Shown here one piece after another: positions 10,463 through 19,288 of a stretch of DNA of 64,000 nt. This DNA is from Pyxidicoccus trucidator (GTDB lineage Bacteria > Myxococcota > Myxococcia > Myxococcales > Myxococcaceae). The notes below the pieces were generated by a model. It had not been told where the DNA came from. It saw only the letters and a program-made list of their open reading frames with translations, and searched no databases. The stretch is from positions 375,955-439,954 of the forward strand of contig NZ_JAAIXZ010000010.1 in the NCBI RefSeq assembly GCF_010894435.1, written 5' to 3'. The translations under genes and the position numbers were made by a program. Within the stretch, counting starts at the first letter, position 1. Every line of letters starts with the position of its first letter.

Positions 10463-11059
10463 TCAGCCCCGCGCGAGCATGGCCCGCCACACCTCTTCCA
10501 CCCGGGCCCGGGTGGCGGCCACGTCACCGCTGTTGTCGATGAGCCAGGTGGCGTGGGCCCGCTTCTCGTCCAGGGGGAGCTGGGCGGCCAGCCGGGCCTC
10601 CGCGGCCTCCGCGTCCAGCCCGTCCCGCGACATCAGCCGGGCCTTCTGCAAGTCCCGGGGCACCCACACCACCGCCACCCCCTCCATCCAGGCGTGCATG
10701 CCGCTCTCGATGAGCAGGGGCACGTCGTAGATGACGCGCCCCACGCCCCGCGCGTCCAGCGCCTGGACCTTCTCCAGGAAGGCCTCGCGCACCCGGGGGT
10801 GGATGATGGCGTTGAGGGCGGCCCGCTCGGCGGCGTCACCGAAGACGCGCGCCCCCAGCTTCACCCTGTCCATCCGGCCGTCGGGGCCCACCACGCCGGG
10901 GAAGCGCTCGGCCACCTCGGCCAGGCCGGGCGTGCCCGGCTCCACCACCTCGCGCGCCAGCACGTCCGCGTCCAGCACCTCGGCGCCCAGCTCGCGGAGC
11001 ATCCGCGTCACGGTGCTCTTGCCGGAGGCGATGCCGCCCGTCAGCCCGAAGACGTGCAC
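10463..11059 (-). CDS. coaE: Dephospho-CoA kinase
   Basis: A 198-aa P-loop kinase that phosphorylates the 3'-hydroxyl of dephospho-CoA, the last step of coenzyme A synthesis. The P-loop GGIASGKST starts at residue 8, the LDADVLAREVVEPG segment follows, and the CoA-domain helices include IIHPRVREAF. VIYDVPLLIESGM and the lid Arg-rich stretch match the family. The length is typical. It lies 10 bases downstream of a small secreted-protein gene and 23 bases upstream of the reductase gene, so it is probably co-transcribed with both. Confidence 0.96.
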   Translation of the reverse strand: MHVFGLTGGIASGKSTVTRMLRELGAEVLDADVLAREVVEPGTPGLAEVAERFPGVVGPDGRMDRVKLGARVFGDAAERAALNAIIHPRVREAFLEKVQALDARGVGRVIYDVPLLIESGMHAWMEGVAVVWVPRDLQKARLMSRDGLDAEAAEARLAAQLPLDEKRAHATWLIDNSGDVAATRARVEEVWRAMLARG

Positions 11060-11069
11060 GGGGCGGGGC

Positions 11070-11537
11070 CTACTTCGCGGCCTTCTGCGTGGTGAAGGTG
11101 AACGACTGCACCGTCTTGCCGTCCTCGTTGAAGAAGATGGCCAGCCCCAGCTTGGGGTAGAGGAAGTAGGTGCGGAAGTCGTCCGTCAGCTTGCGCAGGT
11201 AGCACGGGCTGGCGGGCACCGGGCCGGAGGGGCAGCCCGGGCCGTAGCTGTTTTCGATGGTCTCCTTGTCGATGACCGGCCCGGGGAACACGTCGATGCG
11301 CTCGACGAGCTGCGAGCCGGGGTCCACCTTGAACTGGGCCTGGGTGGTGCCCTTGATGGCTTCCTTCCCCAGGTAGGCGATGATCTCCTTGCCGTCCTGG
11401 GTGACGGTGCGCGAGGGCTCGCCGAACTTCTTGACGATTTCCTCTCGCTTGGAAACGCCGGGCTCGATGCCCTGCCACGGCTTGGCTGCGGCGGGGACGG
11501 CGAAGGCGAGCACGGCGAGGAGGGTCAGGGTCCGCAT
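11070..11537 (-). CDS. Small secreted protein with BamE/SmpA-like pattern
   Basis: A 155-aa exported protein. I chose the ATG at 11537 because a GGAGGAA ribosome-binding site precedes it and it begins with a clean signal peptide (MRTLTLLAVLAFAVPAAAK, cleavage near residue 19). The mature part starts with GIEPGVSKREEIVKKFGEP, the pattern of BamE/SmpA-type repeats (G-x-S-x-x-E-v-x-x-x-f-G-x-P), followed by beta strands. Two cysteines (GPGCPSG and SPCYLR) could form a disulfide. The function is unknown; a periplasmic protein is inferred. It is the first gene of the minus-strand run. Confidence 0.75.
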   Translation of the reverse strand: MRTLTLLAVLAFAVPAAAKPWQGIEPGVSKREEIVKKFGEPSRTVTQDGKEIIAYLGKEAIKGTTQAQFKVDPGSQLVERIDVFPGPVIDKETIENSYGPGCPSGPVPASPCYLRKLTDDFRTYFLYPKLGLAIFFNEDGKTVQSFTFTTQKAAK

Positions 11538-11667
11538 CACGATTCCTCCTAACGGATCGGGCAGGCAGGGCTCAAGAATTCCACGTTGTTTCAACGGATG
11601 ATGCTGGCAGGCATTCAATCACGAGACGCCTTGCCCCGTCCGGGGGGGTCTGCTAGTCGGACTCCCC

Positions 11668-12180
11668 ATGCGTGCTCCTGGCTCCAGGATCCTGCCCCTC
11701 CTCGTGCTCGCCCTCGGTGGCGCGGCTGGCGCCGCCGACTTCGTCGGGCCGGACAGCTGCAAGGGCTGCCACCCCGAGGCCTATGAGGCGTGGATGCAGT
11801 CCAAGCATGCCCGCGCCGAGAACTCGCTCTCCGACCAGCAGCGCAAGGATGGGCGCTGCCTGTCGTGCCACTCGCCGGAGCAGGTCTCCCAGACCACGGC
11901 CAGCGTCACCTGCGAGACGTGCCACGGCGGCGGCCAGTACTACTCGCCCGAGTACGTGATGAAGGACTCGGAGCTGTCCCGCCTGGTGGGTCTGGTGGAT
12001 CCGTCGGAGAAGCAGTGCCGCTCCTGCCACGACGCCTCCTCGCCCTCCCTCCGGCCGTTCGACTTCAAGGAGTCGCTCAAGGCCATCGACCACTGGTCCG
12101 CCGAGCGCGCCCGCCGCTCCGGCCGCGCCGACGCCTCCACCCCTCACACGGCGCCTGCACCCACCAGCGCCAAGAAATAG
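11668..12180 (+). CDS. Tetraheme c-type cytochrome
   Basis: A 170-aa periplasmic cytochrome. A Sec signal peptide covers residues 1-23. Four CXXCH heme-binding motifs are seen at residues 31-35, 64-68, 82-86 and 117-121. Extra histidines (for example H47 in QSKHARA) could be distal ligands. The N-terminal motif around CKGCHPEAYEAWMQSKH resembles the cytochrome c554/multiheme family. The last 30 residues are Thr/Ala/Pro-rich. It should carry electrons in the periplasm. No partner reductase or cytochrome-assembly gene is nearby; engB follows after 4 bases. Confidence 0.88.
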   Translation: MRAPGSRILPLLVLALGGAAGAADFVGPDSCKGCHPEAYEAWMQSKHARAENSLSDQQRKDGRCLSCHSPEQVSQTTASVTCETCHGGGQYYSPEYVMKDSELSRLVGLVDPSEKQCRSCHDASSPSLRPFDFKESLKAIDHWSAERARRSGRADASTPHTAPAPTSAKK

Positions 12181-12184
12181 CTTC

Positions 12185-12805
12185 GTGCTCAAGGTCCTCG
12201 ACGCCCGCTTCGTCGTCACCGCCGTGGAGCCCAAGGGCTACCCGCCGGGCCATACCGCGGAGGTGGCCTTCGTCGGCCGCTCCAACGTGGGCAAGTCCTC
12301 CATGATCAACGCGCTCACCAACCGCAAGAAGCTGGTGCGCGTGTCCAACACCCCCGGTCGCACCCGGACGCTCAACTTCTTCGACGTGGACCTGGAGCGC
12401 AACGGTGTGCGCCATGCGGTGCGCCTGTGCGACCTGCCCGGCTACGGCTTCGCCAAGGCCAGCAAGCGGGACAAGGCCCAGTGGGAGGAGATGATCACCA
12501 CCTACCTGGAGAAGCGGCACCGGCTGGAGGCGGTGATCAGCATCATCGACGCCGAGGTGGGTCCTACCCCGGACGACCTGTCCACGCTGGACTACCTCCA
12601 GGCGCACAATCGCCGCATCCTCGTCGTGGCCACCAAGATGGACCGCCTCACCAAGGCCCAGCGCAAGCCCCGCATGCTGGCCCTCTCGAAGGCCATGGAC
12701 CTGCCCCTGGAGGTCATCCTCCCATTCTCCGCCACGGAAAAGCTGGGCGTGGATGAAGTCTGGGGGGCCCTCCTCGATACATTCGGGAAGTCCACCCGGC
12801 TCTGA
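12185..12805 (+). CDS. engB: Ribosome-biogenesis GTPase EngB/YsxC
   Basis: A 206-aa TRAFAC GTPase needed for assembly of the large ribosomal subunit. G1 is GRSNVGKS (31-38), G2 lies in NTPGRTRTLNFF, G3 is DLPGYG, G4 is TKMD, and G5 is the PFSATEKLG segment. Length and order fit the family. The start is a GTG only 4 bases after the cytochrome stop, so the two genes are probably translated from one mRNA. A short CCCCTC/GAGGGG hairpin lies about 40 bases after the stop. Confidence 0.96.
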   Translation: MLKVLDARFVVTAVEPKGYPPGHTAEVAFVGRSNVGKSSMINALTNRKKLVRVSNTPGRTRTLNFFDVDLERNGVRHAVRLCDLPGYGFAKASKRDKAQWEEMITTYLEKRHRLEAVISIIDAEVGPTPDDLSTLDYLQAHNRRILVVATKMDRLTKAQRKPRMLALSKAMDLPLEVILPFSATEKLGVDEVWGALLDTFGKSTRL

Positions 12806-12888
12806 GTTGACCGGGCTCGGTCATCCACGGTTTCCTGATCCCCTCTGAGGGGGGCAGTTCGCGCCATTGCCGGCGCAGGAGATTCTAC

Positions 12889-14829
12889 ATGCGCCAGAAG
12901 TTCCTAGTGGCCGCCGTGCTCGCCGCGGTGACGCTGACGGCCTGCACCTGCAACTCCGGTGGTGGGGCAACCAAGCCGGACGGTGGTAGCTCCGGCAACC
13001 CCCAGAACACGGACGACGGCGGCGCCGACGGCGGCGGCGGTGGTAACGACGATGGCGGGTCGGGTGGGACGGACGGTGGCGGCACGTCGGTGGGCATCCC
13101 CCCGGGCGGCTTCGACCTCGACGGTGGCGTGGCCACCGGCGCCGTCCAGGTGGACGGCGTGCAGCTGGACCCCGAGGGCAACATCATCCTGGGTGGCGGC
13201 AGCACGGCGCTGGCCTTCGCGTGGATTGCCAACAACAGCGTCGGCACGGTGTCCAAGTACGACACGCGCACGGGCAAGGAGGTGGGCCGCTACCACGCCG
13301 TCATCCCCATCGACGGCAAGGGGCAGCCCAACGGCCTGCGCGGCAACGAGCAGAACATGCCCAGCCGCACCGCGGTGGACCTCTACGGCGACGTGTGGGT
13401 GGCCAACCGCGCGCAGGACGTCCAGGGCTCGGTGACGAAGATTGGCAACAGCAAGGCCTACTGCAAGGAGCGCAACGGCACCCCCGGCATCCAGACCAGC
13501 GAGGACCTGAACGACGACGGGAGGATCGACCCGGCGACGGAGATGATCATCCCCTCGGACTGGGCGAACCCGGCGCAGTATGACGAGTGCCTCCTGTTCA
13601 GCACGCCGGTGGGCCCGTCCGGCACGGGCGCCGTCAAGGCGCGCGCCATCGCCATCTCCCAGGGCATCGAGAACAGCGCCGGCGACATCTGGGTGGGCAT
13701 CTGGGCCAACTCGCGCCTCATCAAGCTGGACCCGGAGACGGGCGAGCAGGTGCAGGTCAACGGCTCGGGCGCCATGGACATCCCCCTGTTCCCCTCGGGC
13801 ACGGGGCCGTACGGCGCGGCCATCGACCGGCAGCAGCGCCTGTGGATGGTGTCCGCCAACCTGAACCCCCTGCGGCTGGCGCTCGTGGACACGGGCACCG
13901 GCGAGGTGGTGAACATCGACGGCAGGGCCTTCATCTCCCCGCCCTCCGCGCTGGGCACCTCCGGTGCGTACGGCATCGCGGTGGATGGCAAGGACCGGGT
14001 GTGGGTCGCCGGGTGGACGTCGGGCGCGAAGGCGTGGCGCTACACCCACAACGGCCTGTCCACCACCCTGGGGGAGTGGAGGATGTTCGACTTCGCCAGC
14101 GCCATCAGTCAGATCAACACGAGGATGCGGCGCGCGCGCGGCATCGCCGCGGACGACCAGGGCTTCATCTGGATGAGCTCCGACCAGGGCAGCCAGCCCG
14201 GCAACGAGAGCGCCACCCGGAACGCCTCGCAGCTCATCGGCTTCAACGGTGACACGGGGGAAATCAAGCGGCTCCAGTGGACGGACTCGCAGCTGGTGGA
14301 CTTCATCGACGCCACGGACAGCAACTCGCACACGGCCATCGGCGTGGGCCTGGACGCGGACAACAACGCGTGGGTGAACAACAACTCCGGCAACGTCATC
14401 CGGGTGGACCGGGCGTCGGGCGCGGTGCTGCGCACGCAGCGGCAGAGCTCCGGCCTGTACACGTACTCGGACTTCACGGGCTACCAGCTGCGCAACTTCA
14501 CCGCGCCGTCCGGGTGGTACCGGCAGGTCTTCACCGGCTGCGGCTCCAACACCGTGTGGCGCACGGCCACCTGGGACGTGGAGAAGCCGGCGGGCACGGA
14601 CATGAACGTCTACGTCACCGTGTCCAACCGCCGTGACGGGCTGGACAACCCCGCCAACCGCAAGGGCCCCTTCATCGCCCCGCCGGTGGACCTGACGGCG
14701 CAGGGCTTCCCCAAGGGGAACTACCTGCGCATCGAGTTCGAGCTGCGCTCCACGGACCGCATCCTCAACGCCACGCCCAAGCTGAAGTCCTTCGACGTCG
14801 GCTTCGAGTGCGAGGTCATCATCCGGTAG
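12889..14829 (+). CDS. Large lipoprotein with beta-propeller (NHL/Vgb-like) repeats
   Basis: A 646-aa exported lipoprotein with lipobox LTAC and Cys19. An Asp/Gly-rich low-complexity linker (about 22-65) follows, typical of myxobacterial surface proteins. The body has repeats of the streptogramin-lyase/NHL propeller kind: DLYGDVWVANR, NSAGDIWVGIWANSRLIKLD, AVDGKDRVWVAGW, ADNNAWVNNNSGNVIRVDR. The C-terminal 120 residues form a separate beta domain ending FDVGFECEVIIR. Propellers of this type bind ligands or partners. The His residues expected in a true lyase were not evident, so enzymatic activity is not claimed. The gene appears monocistronic. Confidence 0.78.
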   Translation: MRQKFLVAAVLAAVTLTACTCNSGGGATKPDGGSSGNPQNTDDGGADGGGGGNDDGGSGGTDGGGTSVGIPPGGFDLDGGVATGAVQVDGVQLDPEGNIILGGGSTALAFAWIANNSVGTVSKYDTRTGKEVGRYHAVIPIDGKGQPNGLRGNEQNMPSRTAVDLYGDVWVANRAQDVQGSVTKIGNSKAYCKERNGTPGIQTSEDLNDDGRIDPATEMIIPSDWANPAQYDECLLFSTPVGPSGTGAVKARAIAISQGIENSAGDIWVGIWANSRLIKLDPETGEQVQVNGSGAMDIPLFPSGTGPYGAAIDRQQRLWMVSANLNPLRLALVDTGTGEVVNIDGRAFISPPSALGTSGAYGIAVDGKDRVWVAGWTSGAKAWRYTHNGLSTTLGEWRMFDFASAISQINTRMRRARGIAADDQGFIWMSSDQGSQPGNESATRNASQLIGFNGDTGEIKRLQWTDSQLVDFIDATDSNSHTAIGVGLDADNNAWVNNNSGNVIRVDRASGAVLRTQRQSSGLYTYSDFTGYQLRNFTAPSGWYRQVFTGCGSNTVWRTATWDVEKPAGTDMNVYVTVSNRRDGLDNPANRKGPFIAPPVDLTAQGFPKGNYLRIEFELRSTDRILNATPKLKSFDVGFECEVIIR

Positions 14830-14896
14830 TCGGTAGTCCTCGTTCACGGTGGCGTTCCCCTCCCGGCGCGGGAGGGGGTGTGCTAGGCACGCCGCC

Positions 14897-16576
14897 GTGT
14901 CCGAGAACGGCAAGGGAAATGGCAGGGATGCGCAGCTCGCTTCACGTGAGCTGCGCCAGCGGTTGATGCGGCTGTCCCCGAAGCAGCGGGTGGACGCCCT
15001 CCTGGAGGCTCCGGATGCGCGGGCGGTGGTTCGCTCGCTGCCTCCGGAGGACCTCTACGTCACCATCCAGGAAGTGGGGCTGGCGGATGCGACGGAGCTC
15101 GTACAGCTCGCGTCGCCCGGCCAGTTCCGCGCCTTCGTGGACCTGGGCGGCTGGCAGCGCGACAAGGTGGACCCGCACGCGGTGCTCATCTGGCTGCGCG
15201 CCGCGCGCGGCGGGTTTGACGACACCGAGGAGTTCCTCCGCAAGCTGCACGCGGTGGACCTGGAGGTGCTGGAGCTGCTCCTGCGTGAGTTCTCCGAGGT
15301 TCACGATTTGGAGGAGAACCCGGACGTCAACCCGGCGGGCGTGACGATGGAGACGCCCGAGGGGCGCTACCTCATCGAAATCAAGGTGGACGGCGTGGAG
15401 ATGTCCGCCATGCGCTCGCTCCTCACGGACCTCATCGCGGAGAACCCCTTCGAGGCGGTGCGGCTGTTCGAGGCCGTGCGCTGGGAGATTCCCTCGGAGA
15501 TGGAGGAGACGGCCTACCAGTTCCGCCGCGGGCGCCTGCTGGACCTGGGCTTCCCCACGCTGGAGGACGCGGTGGCGCTCTTCAGCCGCGTGGACCTGCC
15601 GCCCTCGCCCACGGCGAAGGGCGTGACGCCGCCGGGCGTCGCCCTGACGGCCACCGGCGGGCACGTGGACTACCTGGAGGCCGCCTTCCGCGGGCTGACG
15701 ATGCTGGAGCGGGAGAACGCGGAGGACGAGCTGCGGGACGTGGCCAACGCCGCGCTGGTGGCGGACCTCGCCGACCCCGGAGACCTGGACGCCACGCGGC
15801 GCACGGGGGAGATGGTGCGCGACTACCTGTCGCTCGGGCTGGAGCACCTGACGGGCTCGGACCCGGGCCGGGCCACGGACGCGCTGCGCGACACGCCGCT
15901 GCGCCGCGTCTTCCAGGTGGGCTTCTCGCTGACACTCCAGCTCAAGTTCCGCGCGGACCGGCTGGTGAAGCTGCCGGGGGCGATGCTCGAGGGCGTGCTG
16001 ATGGTGTTGCCGGAGGAGGCCGCCGCCATCGACGCGCTCCGCCGCAAGCGGCCGCGCCGCGCGCTGCGGGTGGAAGGCGCGGAGCCGGTGCCCTTCCGCT
16101 CCCTGCGCGAGGTGGCCTCCAGCGAGGCGCTGCTGGCCCGTGCCGAGGCCCAGGTGGCCCTGCTGCGCGGAGTGCTGGGCGGCTCGGCCGAGGCGGCGCG
16201 CACCGCCGTGGCCCGCTTCGGCGTGCCCCTGGAGACGCTGGGCGTGGAGCGCCTCTTCGCCGCCGTCGTCGCCATGGCGGTGCTGGAGGGCCGGGCGGAC
16301 GCGAGGCCGGTGCCCCTGGGCCGCACGGTGGAGCTGGGCCAGCGCCTGTTCGAGGGCACTCCGGACGCGCCGCGCCTGCGGGCCTCCGCCGCCGAGCGCG
16401 CCCTGGCCGGGCTGGAGGGGGCCGTGCCCCCCGAGGCCCGTGACGAGCTGCGGCGCCTGGTGGGGCTGACGCTGAACCGCCTGCTGGACGAGCTCGGCGC
16501 GCCCTGGCTCCAGGAAGGCCGGCTGGACCCCGTGGCCTCCGCGGTTTTACCGATGGAGAGCAACCCCGTCCCGTAG
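14897..16576 (+). CDS. DUF6178-like protein
   Basis: A 559-aa cytoplasmic protein without signal peptide or membrane helices. I chose the GTG at 14897 because the longer frame upstream is Arg-rich and overlaps the intergenic hairpin-like DNA. The opening region (RLSPKQRVDALLEAPDARAV, SLPPEDLYVTIQEVGL) matches what I know of DUF6178 proteins, which are common in deltaproteobacteria and have no known function. Most of the chain is helical; the C-terminal half is Ala/Arg/Leu-rich. No catalytic motif is seen. Confidence 0.65.
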   Translation: MSENGKGNGRDAQLASRELRQRLMRLSPKQRVDALLEAPDARAVVRSLPPEDLYVTIQEVGLADATELVQLASPGQFRAFVDLGGWQRDKVDPHAVLIWLRAARGGFDDTEEFLRKLHAVDLEVLELLLREFSEVHDLEENPDVNPAGVTMETPEGRYLIEIKVDGVEMSAMRSLLTDLIAENPFEAVRLFEAVRWEIPSEMEETAYQFRRGRLLDLGFPTLEDAVALFSRVDLPPSPTAKGVTPPGVALTATGGHVDYLEAAFRGLTMLERENAEDELRDVANAALVADLADPGDLDATRRTGEMVRDYLSLGLEHLTGSDPGRATDALRDTPLRRVFQVGFSLTLQLKFRADRLVKLPGAMLEGVLMVLPEEAAAIDALRRKRPRRALRVEGAEPVPFRSLREVASSEALLARAEAQVALLRGVLGGSAEAARTAVARFGVPLETLGVERLFAAVVAMAVLEGRADARPVPLGRTVELGQRLFEGTPDAPRLRASAAERALAGLEGAVPPEARDELRRLVGLTLNRLLDELGAPWLQEGRLDPVASAVLPMESNPVP

Positions 16577-16592
16577 CTTTTTCAGCCCACCA

Positions 16593-16641
16593 GGGGGGGG
16601 AGGGGGGAGGGAGGGAGGGGGGAGGGGGAGGGGGAGGGGGG
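16593..16641 (+). repeat. Purine tract with eight G-runs (G-quadruplex-prone)
   Basis: All bases here are G or A. G-runs of 8, 6, 3, 3, 6, 5, 5 and 6 are separated by single A bases. It begins 16 bases after the DUF6178-like stop and ends about 110 bases before the polysaccharide polymerase start. It can form G-quadruplexes on the coding strand and is prone to length change on replication. Confidence 0.9.
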
Positions 16642-16752
16642 CCAAGCCTGGGAGATCTCAGGCCTTTGCCCTTTCGGGTGGCTTGGCATGTCCTCTGCTT
16701 CAGGCCGGGCACGCGTGATTGTGCGCGAGGCAACTGCTGGGAGGTGGAGGGA

Positions 16753-18039
16753 ATGGTGCCGGTCGAGCAGGGGCAGCGCCGTGACTTGTGGGCTTTCTAT
16801 GCGCTGACCGCGTTCGCGGCGGTGATGTACGCGGTGCCGGGTGAGTGGATCCCCGCGCTGGCGCAGCTGCGGCTGGCACTGGTGACCTCGGTGGTGGCGG
16901 CGGGATTGATGGTGATGCGTCGGCTGGGCCGGGCGGAGCCGCTGTACGTGGACGGCTCGCGGGGCCTGGCGCTGATCGGCTTCTCGACGCTGGCGGTGGC
17001 GTCCCTCGCCTGGTCGCTGAATCCGGAGGTGACGCAGGCGACGGGCGTCGAGCTGCTGAAGCTGACGGCCATCTACCTCACCATCGTCAACGTCATCACC
17101 ACGGGGCGACGGCTGGTGGTGATGTGCGGCGCCATGGTGCTGGCGTCGGTGGTGACGTCCATCGGCGTCATCAACTGGTACATGGTGGGCGAGAATCTGG
17201 TGGAGGGCTTCCGCGCGCGGTGGGTGGGCGTGTACGCGGACCCGAACCACATGGCCATGAACCTGGGGCTGGTGGTGCCGCTGGCGGTGGCCTTCGTGGC
17301 CCGCAAGGGCAGCCCGTGGCTGTGGCGGCTGGCGTGCCTGGCGGCGGCGGGGCTGGCGGTGACGGCCATCGTCCTCTCGCACTCGCGCGGTGGCTTCATC
17401 GGCCTGTCGCTGGCCATGGGGCTGTGGGCGGTGCGCGAGAAGCGTCGCATCCAGGCGATTGTGGTGGGCTCCGTCTTCGTGCTGGGCCTGCTGGTGTTCG
17501 CGCCCAGGAGCTTCTGGCAGCGCAACGAGACGGTGGCGACGTTCCAGGAGGACGCGTCCGCCATGGGCCGCGTCTACGCGTGGCAGGTGGCCAGCCGCAT
17601 CAACCTGGACAAGCCGCTGCTGGGCGTGGGCGCGGGCAGCTTCCGCTACGCGTGGCCGCTGTACGCGCCGCCGGAAGCGCGCCGCGCGTACGTGGCGCAC
17701 AACATCTTCCTCGACGTGCTGGGCGAGCTGGGCTGGGTGGGCCTGGGCCTCTTCCTGGTGTTCGCGGGCGGGGCCGCGGGAGGCGCCTTCGCGGCGTCGC
17801 GCAGCGCGGAGATGGGGTGGCTGGCGCGGGCGCTGTCGGCGTCCATGGTGGGCTACCTCGTCTGTGACTTGTTCTCCGGCTACATCCTGTCCGCGCACTG
17901 CTACGTGCTCTTCGGACTGGCGGCGGCGGCGCAGCGGGTGGCCCGCGCGGCGGAGGCGTCTTCGGTGGGGTTGCAAAAGGTCCCGGCCCCCAGGGGGCCG
18001 GTGGTGGCGACGTGGGAGGGGTCCGGACATGCGGCGTGA
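16753..18039 (+). CDS. O-antigen ligase / Wzy-type polysaccharide polymerase
   Basis: A 428-aa polytopic inner-membrane protein with about ten hydrophobic segments. The ATG at 16753 follows GGAGGTGGAGG. The Wzy_C-like signature is visible: VGVYADPNHMAMNLGL, the SHSRGGFIGL loop, a periplasmic loop with LLGVGAGSFRYAW, and AHNIFLDVLGELGWVGL. Proteins of this family transfer or polymerise lipid-linked O-antigen or exopolysaccharide units on the periplasmic face. The glycosyltransferase gene overlaps its tail, so both probably act on the same glycan. Whether it is a ligase or a polymerase cannot be told from sequence. Confidence 0.85.
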   Translation: MVPVEQGQRRDLWAFYALTAFAAVMYAVPGEWIPALAQLRLALVTSVVAAGLMVMRRLGRAEPLYVDGSRGLALIGFSTLAVASLAWSLNPEVTQATGVELLKLTAIYLTIVNVITTGRRLVVMCGAMVLASVVTSIGVINWYMVGENLVEGFRARWVGVYADPNHMAMNLGLVVPLAVAFVARKGSPWLWRLACLAAAGLAVTAIVLSHSRGGFIGLSLAMGLWAVREKRRIQAIVVGSVFVLGLLVFAPRSFWQRNETVATFQEDASAMGRVYAWQVASRINLDKPLLGVGAGSFRYAWPLYAPPEARRAYVAHNIFLDVLGELGWVGLGLFLVFAGGAAGGAFAASRSAEMGWLARALSASMVGYLVCDLFSGYILSAHCYVLFGLAAAAQRVARAAEASSVGLQKVPAPRGPVVATWEGSGHAA

Positions 18040-18049
18040 GGAGGTGCGG

Positions 18050-19183
18050 ATGGGGCGGGAGCCCCTCCGCCTGGTGCAGTTCACCCGGTCGTTCCACATT
18101 GGTGGCACGGAGGTGCAGGTGCTGGAGTTGCTGCGGGGGCTGCCCCCCAGCTACCGGCTCCAGGTCTCCGTGCTGGAGGACGCCGGGCCGTTGATGGGCT
18201 CGCTCTGGAAGCTCGGCCACGCGCCGGAGGCCTTCCCCCTCAAGGGCTCGGTGGCGCAGCCCAACACGCTGTACCAAGTGTACCGCATGGCGCGCTGGCT
18301 GAAGGCGCACCGCGTGGAGCTGGTGCACGTGCATGACTTCTACTCCACCCTCATCGCCGTGCCGGCCGCGAAGCTGGCGGGGGCGAAGGTCATCGTCGGC
18401 CGGTTGGACTTGTCCCACTGGCAGGGCCGGGCGCGGCGCGCGGTGCACGCGCGGCTGACGGGGATGGCGGACCACGTCATCGCCAACGCGGAGGCCATTC
18501 GCGGCATGCTGGTGCGCGAGGAGGGCCTGCCCGCCTCGCGCGTCTCCGTCATCCACAACGGCCTGGACCTCAACCGCTTCGACGCCCGCGTGCGCGAGGG
18601 CCTCAAGGACCCCCTGCCGGACACGGGCGGCGCGCCGGTGGTGGTGCACGTGGCCAACATGAACCACCCGGTGAAGCGGCAGGAGGATTTGCTGCTCGCG
18701 CTGGCCATGCTCCGCCACGGCGGCACGCGGCTGCACGCGTACCTCGTGGGGGACGGCCCGCGCCGGCCGGAGCTGGAGAAGCTGGCCGCGGAGCTGGGCG
18801 TGGCCGACACCGTGCACTTCCTCCGGCACCGCACCGACGTGCCGGCCATCTGCGCGCGCGCCACCTTCGGCGTGCTGTGCTCCACCGCCGAGGGCATGTC
18901 CAACGCCGTCATGGAGGGCATGGCCTCCGGGCTGCCCATGGTGGTGACGCGAGTGGGCGGCAACACCGACCTCGTCCGCGACGGCGAGCGCGGCCTCGTC
19001 GTGTCACCCGAGCAGCCCGCCCAGCTGGCCCAGGCCTTCGGGCAGATTCTCTCGAATACTGAGAAGTCGAGAGAGATGGGGCGGGCCGCGCGGGACTTCG
19101 TGGCGAGGGAGTTGTCGCTGGAGAAACTGGTCCGGCTGCACGACGCCCTCTACCAGCGGGTGGCCCGGGGCACCGGCACCTGA
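18050..19183 (+). CDS. GT4-family glycosyltransferase
   Basis: A 377-aa GT-B glycosyltransferase. The ATG at 18050 has GAGGAGG at 18038-18044; an upstream in-frame ATG at 18029 would overlap the previous gene. The N-terminal acceptor domain has FTRSFHIGGTEVQVLELL. The C-terminal nucleotide-sugar domain has NGLDLNRFD, VANMNHPVKRQEDLLLA, LVGDGPRRPELE and the donor-site E-x7-E region with STAEGMSNAVMEGMASGLP, followed by VGGNTDLV. It acts on the cytoplasmic face using a nucleotide-sugar donor. Coupling with the O-antigen ligase-like gene suggests surface polysaccharide synthesis. Confidence 0.9.
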   Translation: MGREPLRLVQFTRSFHIGGTEVQVLELLRGLPPSYRLQVSVLEDAGPLMGSLWKLGHAPEAFPLKGSVAQPNTLYQVYRMARWLKAHRVELVHVHDFYSTLIAVPAAKLAGAKVIVGRLDLSHWQGRARRAVHARLTGMADHVIANAEAIRGMLVREEGLPASRVSVIHNGLDLNRFDARVREGLKDPLPDTGGAPVVVHVANMNHPVKRQEDLLLALAMLRHGGTRLHAYLVGDGPRRPELEKLAAELGVADTVHFLRHRTDVPAICARATFGVLCSTAEGMSNAVMEGMASGLPMVVTRVGGNTDLVRDGERGLVVSPEQPAQLAQAFGQILSNTEKSREMGRAARDFVARELSLEKLVRLHDALYQRVARGTGT

Positions 19184-19288
19184 GGGCATGTCAGACCGAC
19201 GTGGATACTCCACGTCCGTCGCCGCAATGGTGGGGCGGGCCCGACGTAGGGAGGGGGGAAGCGTTACCCCTACAGCGGAGCCGTCCCC

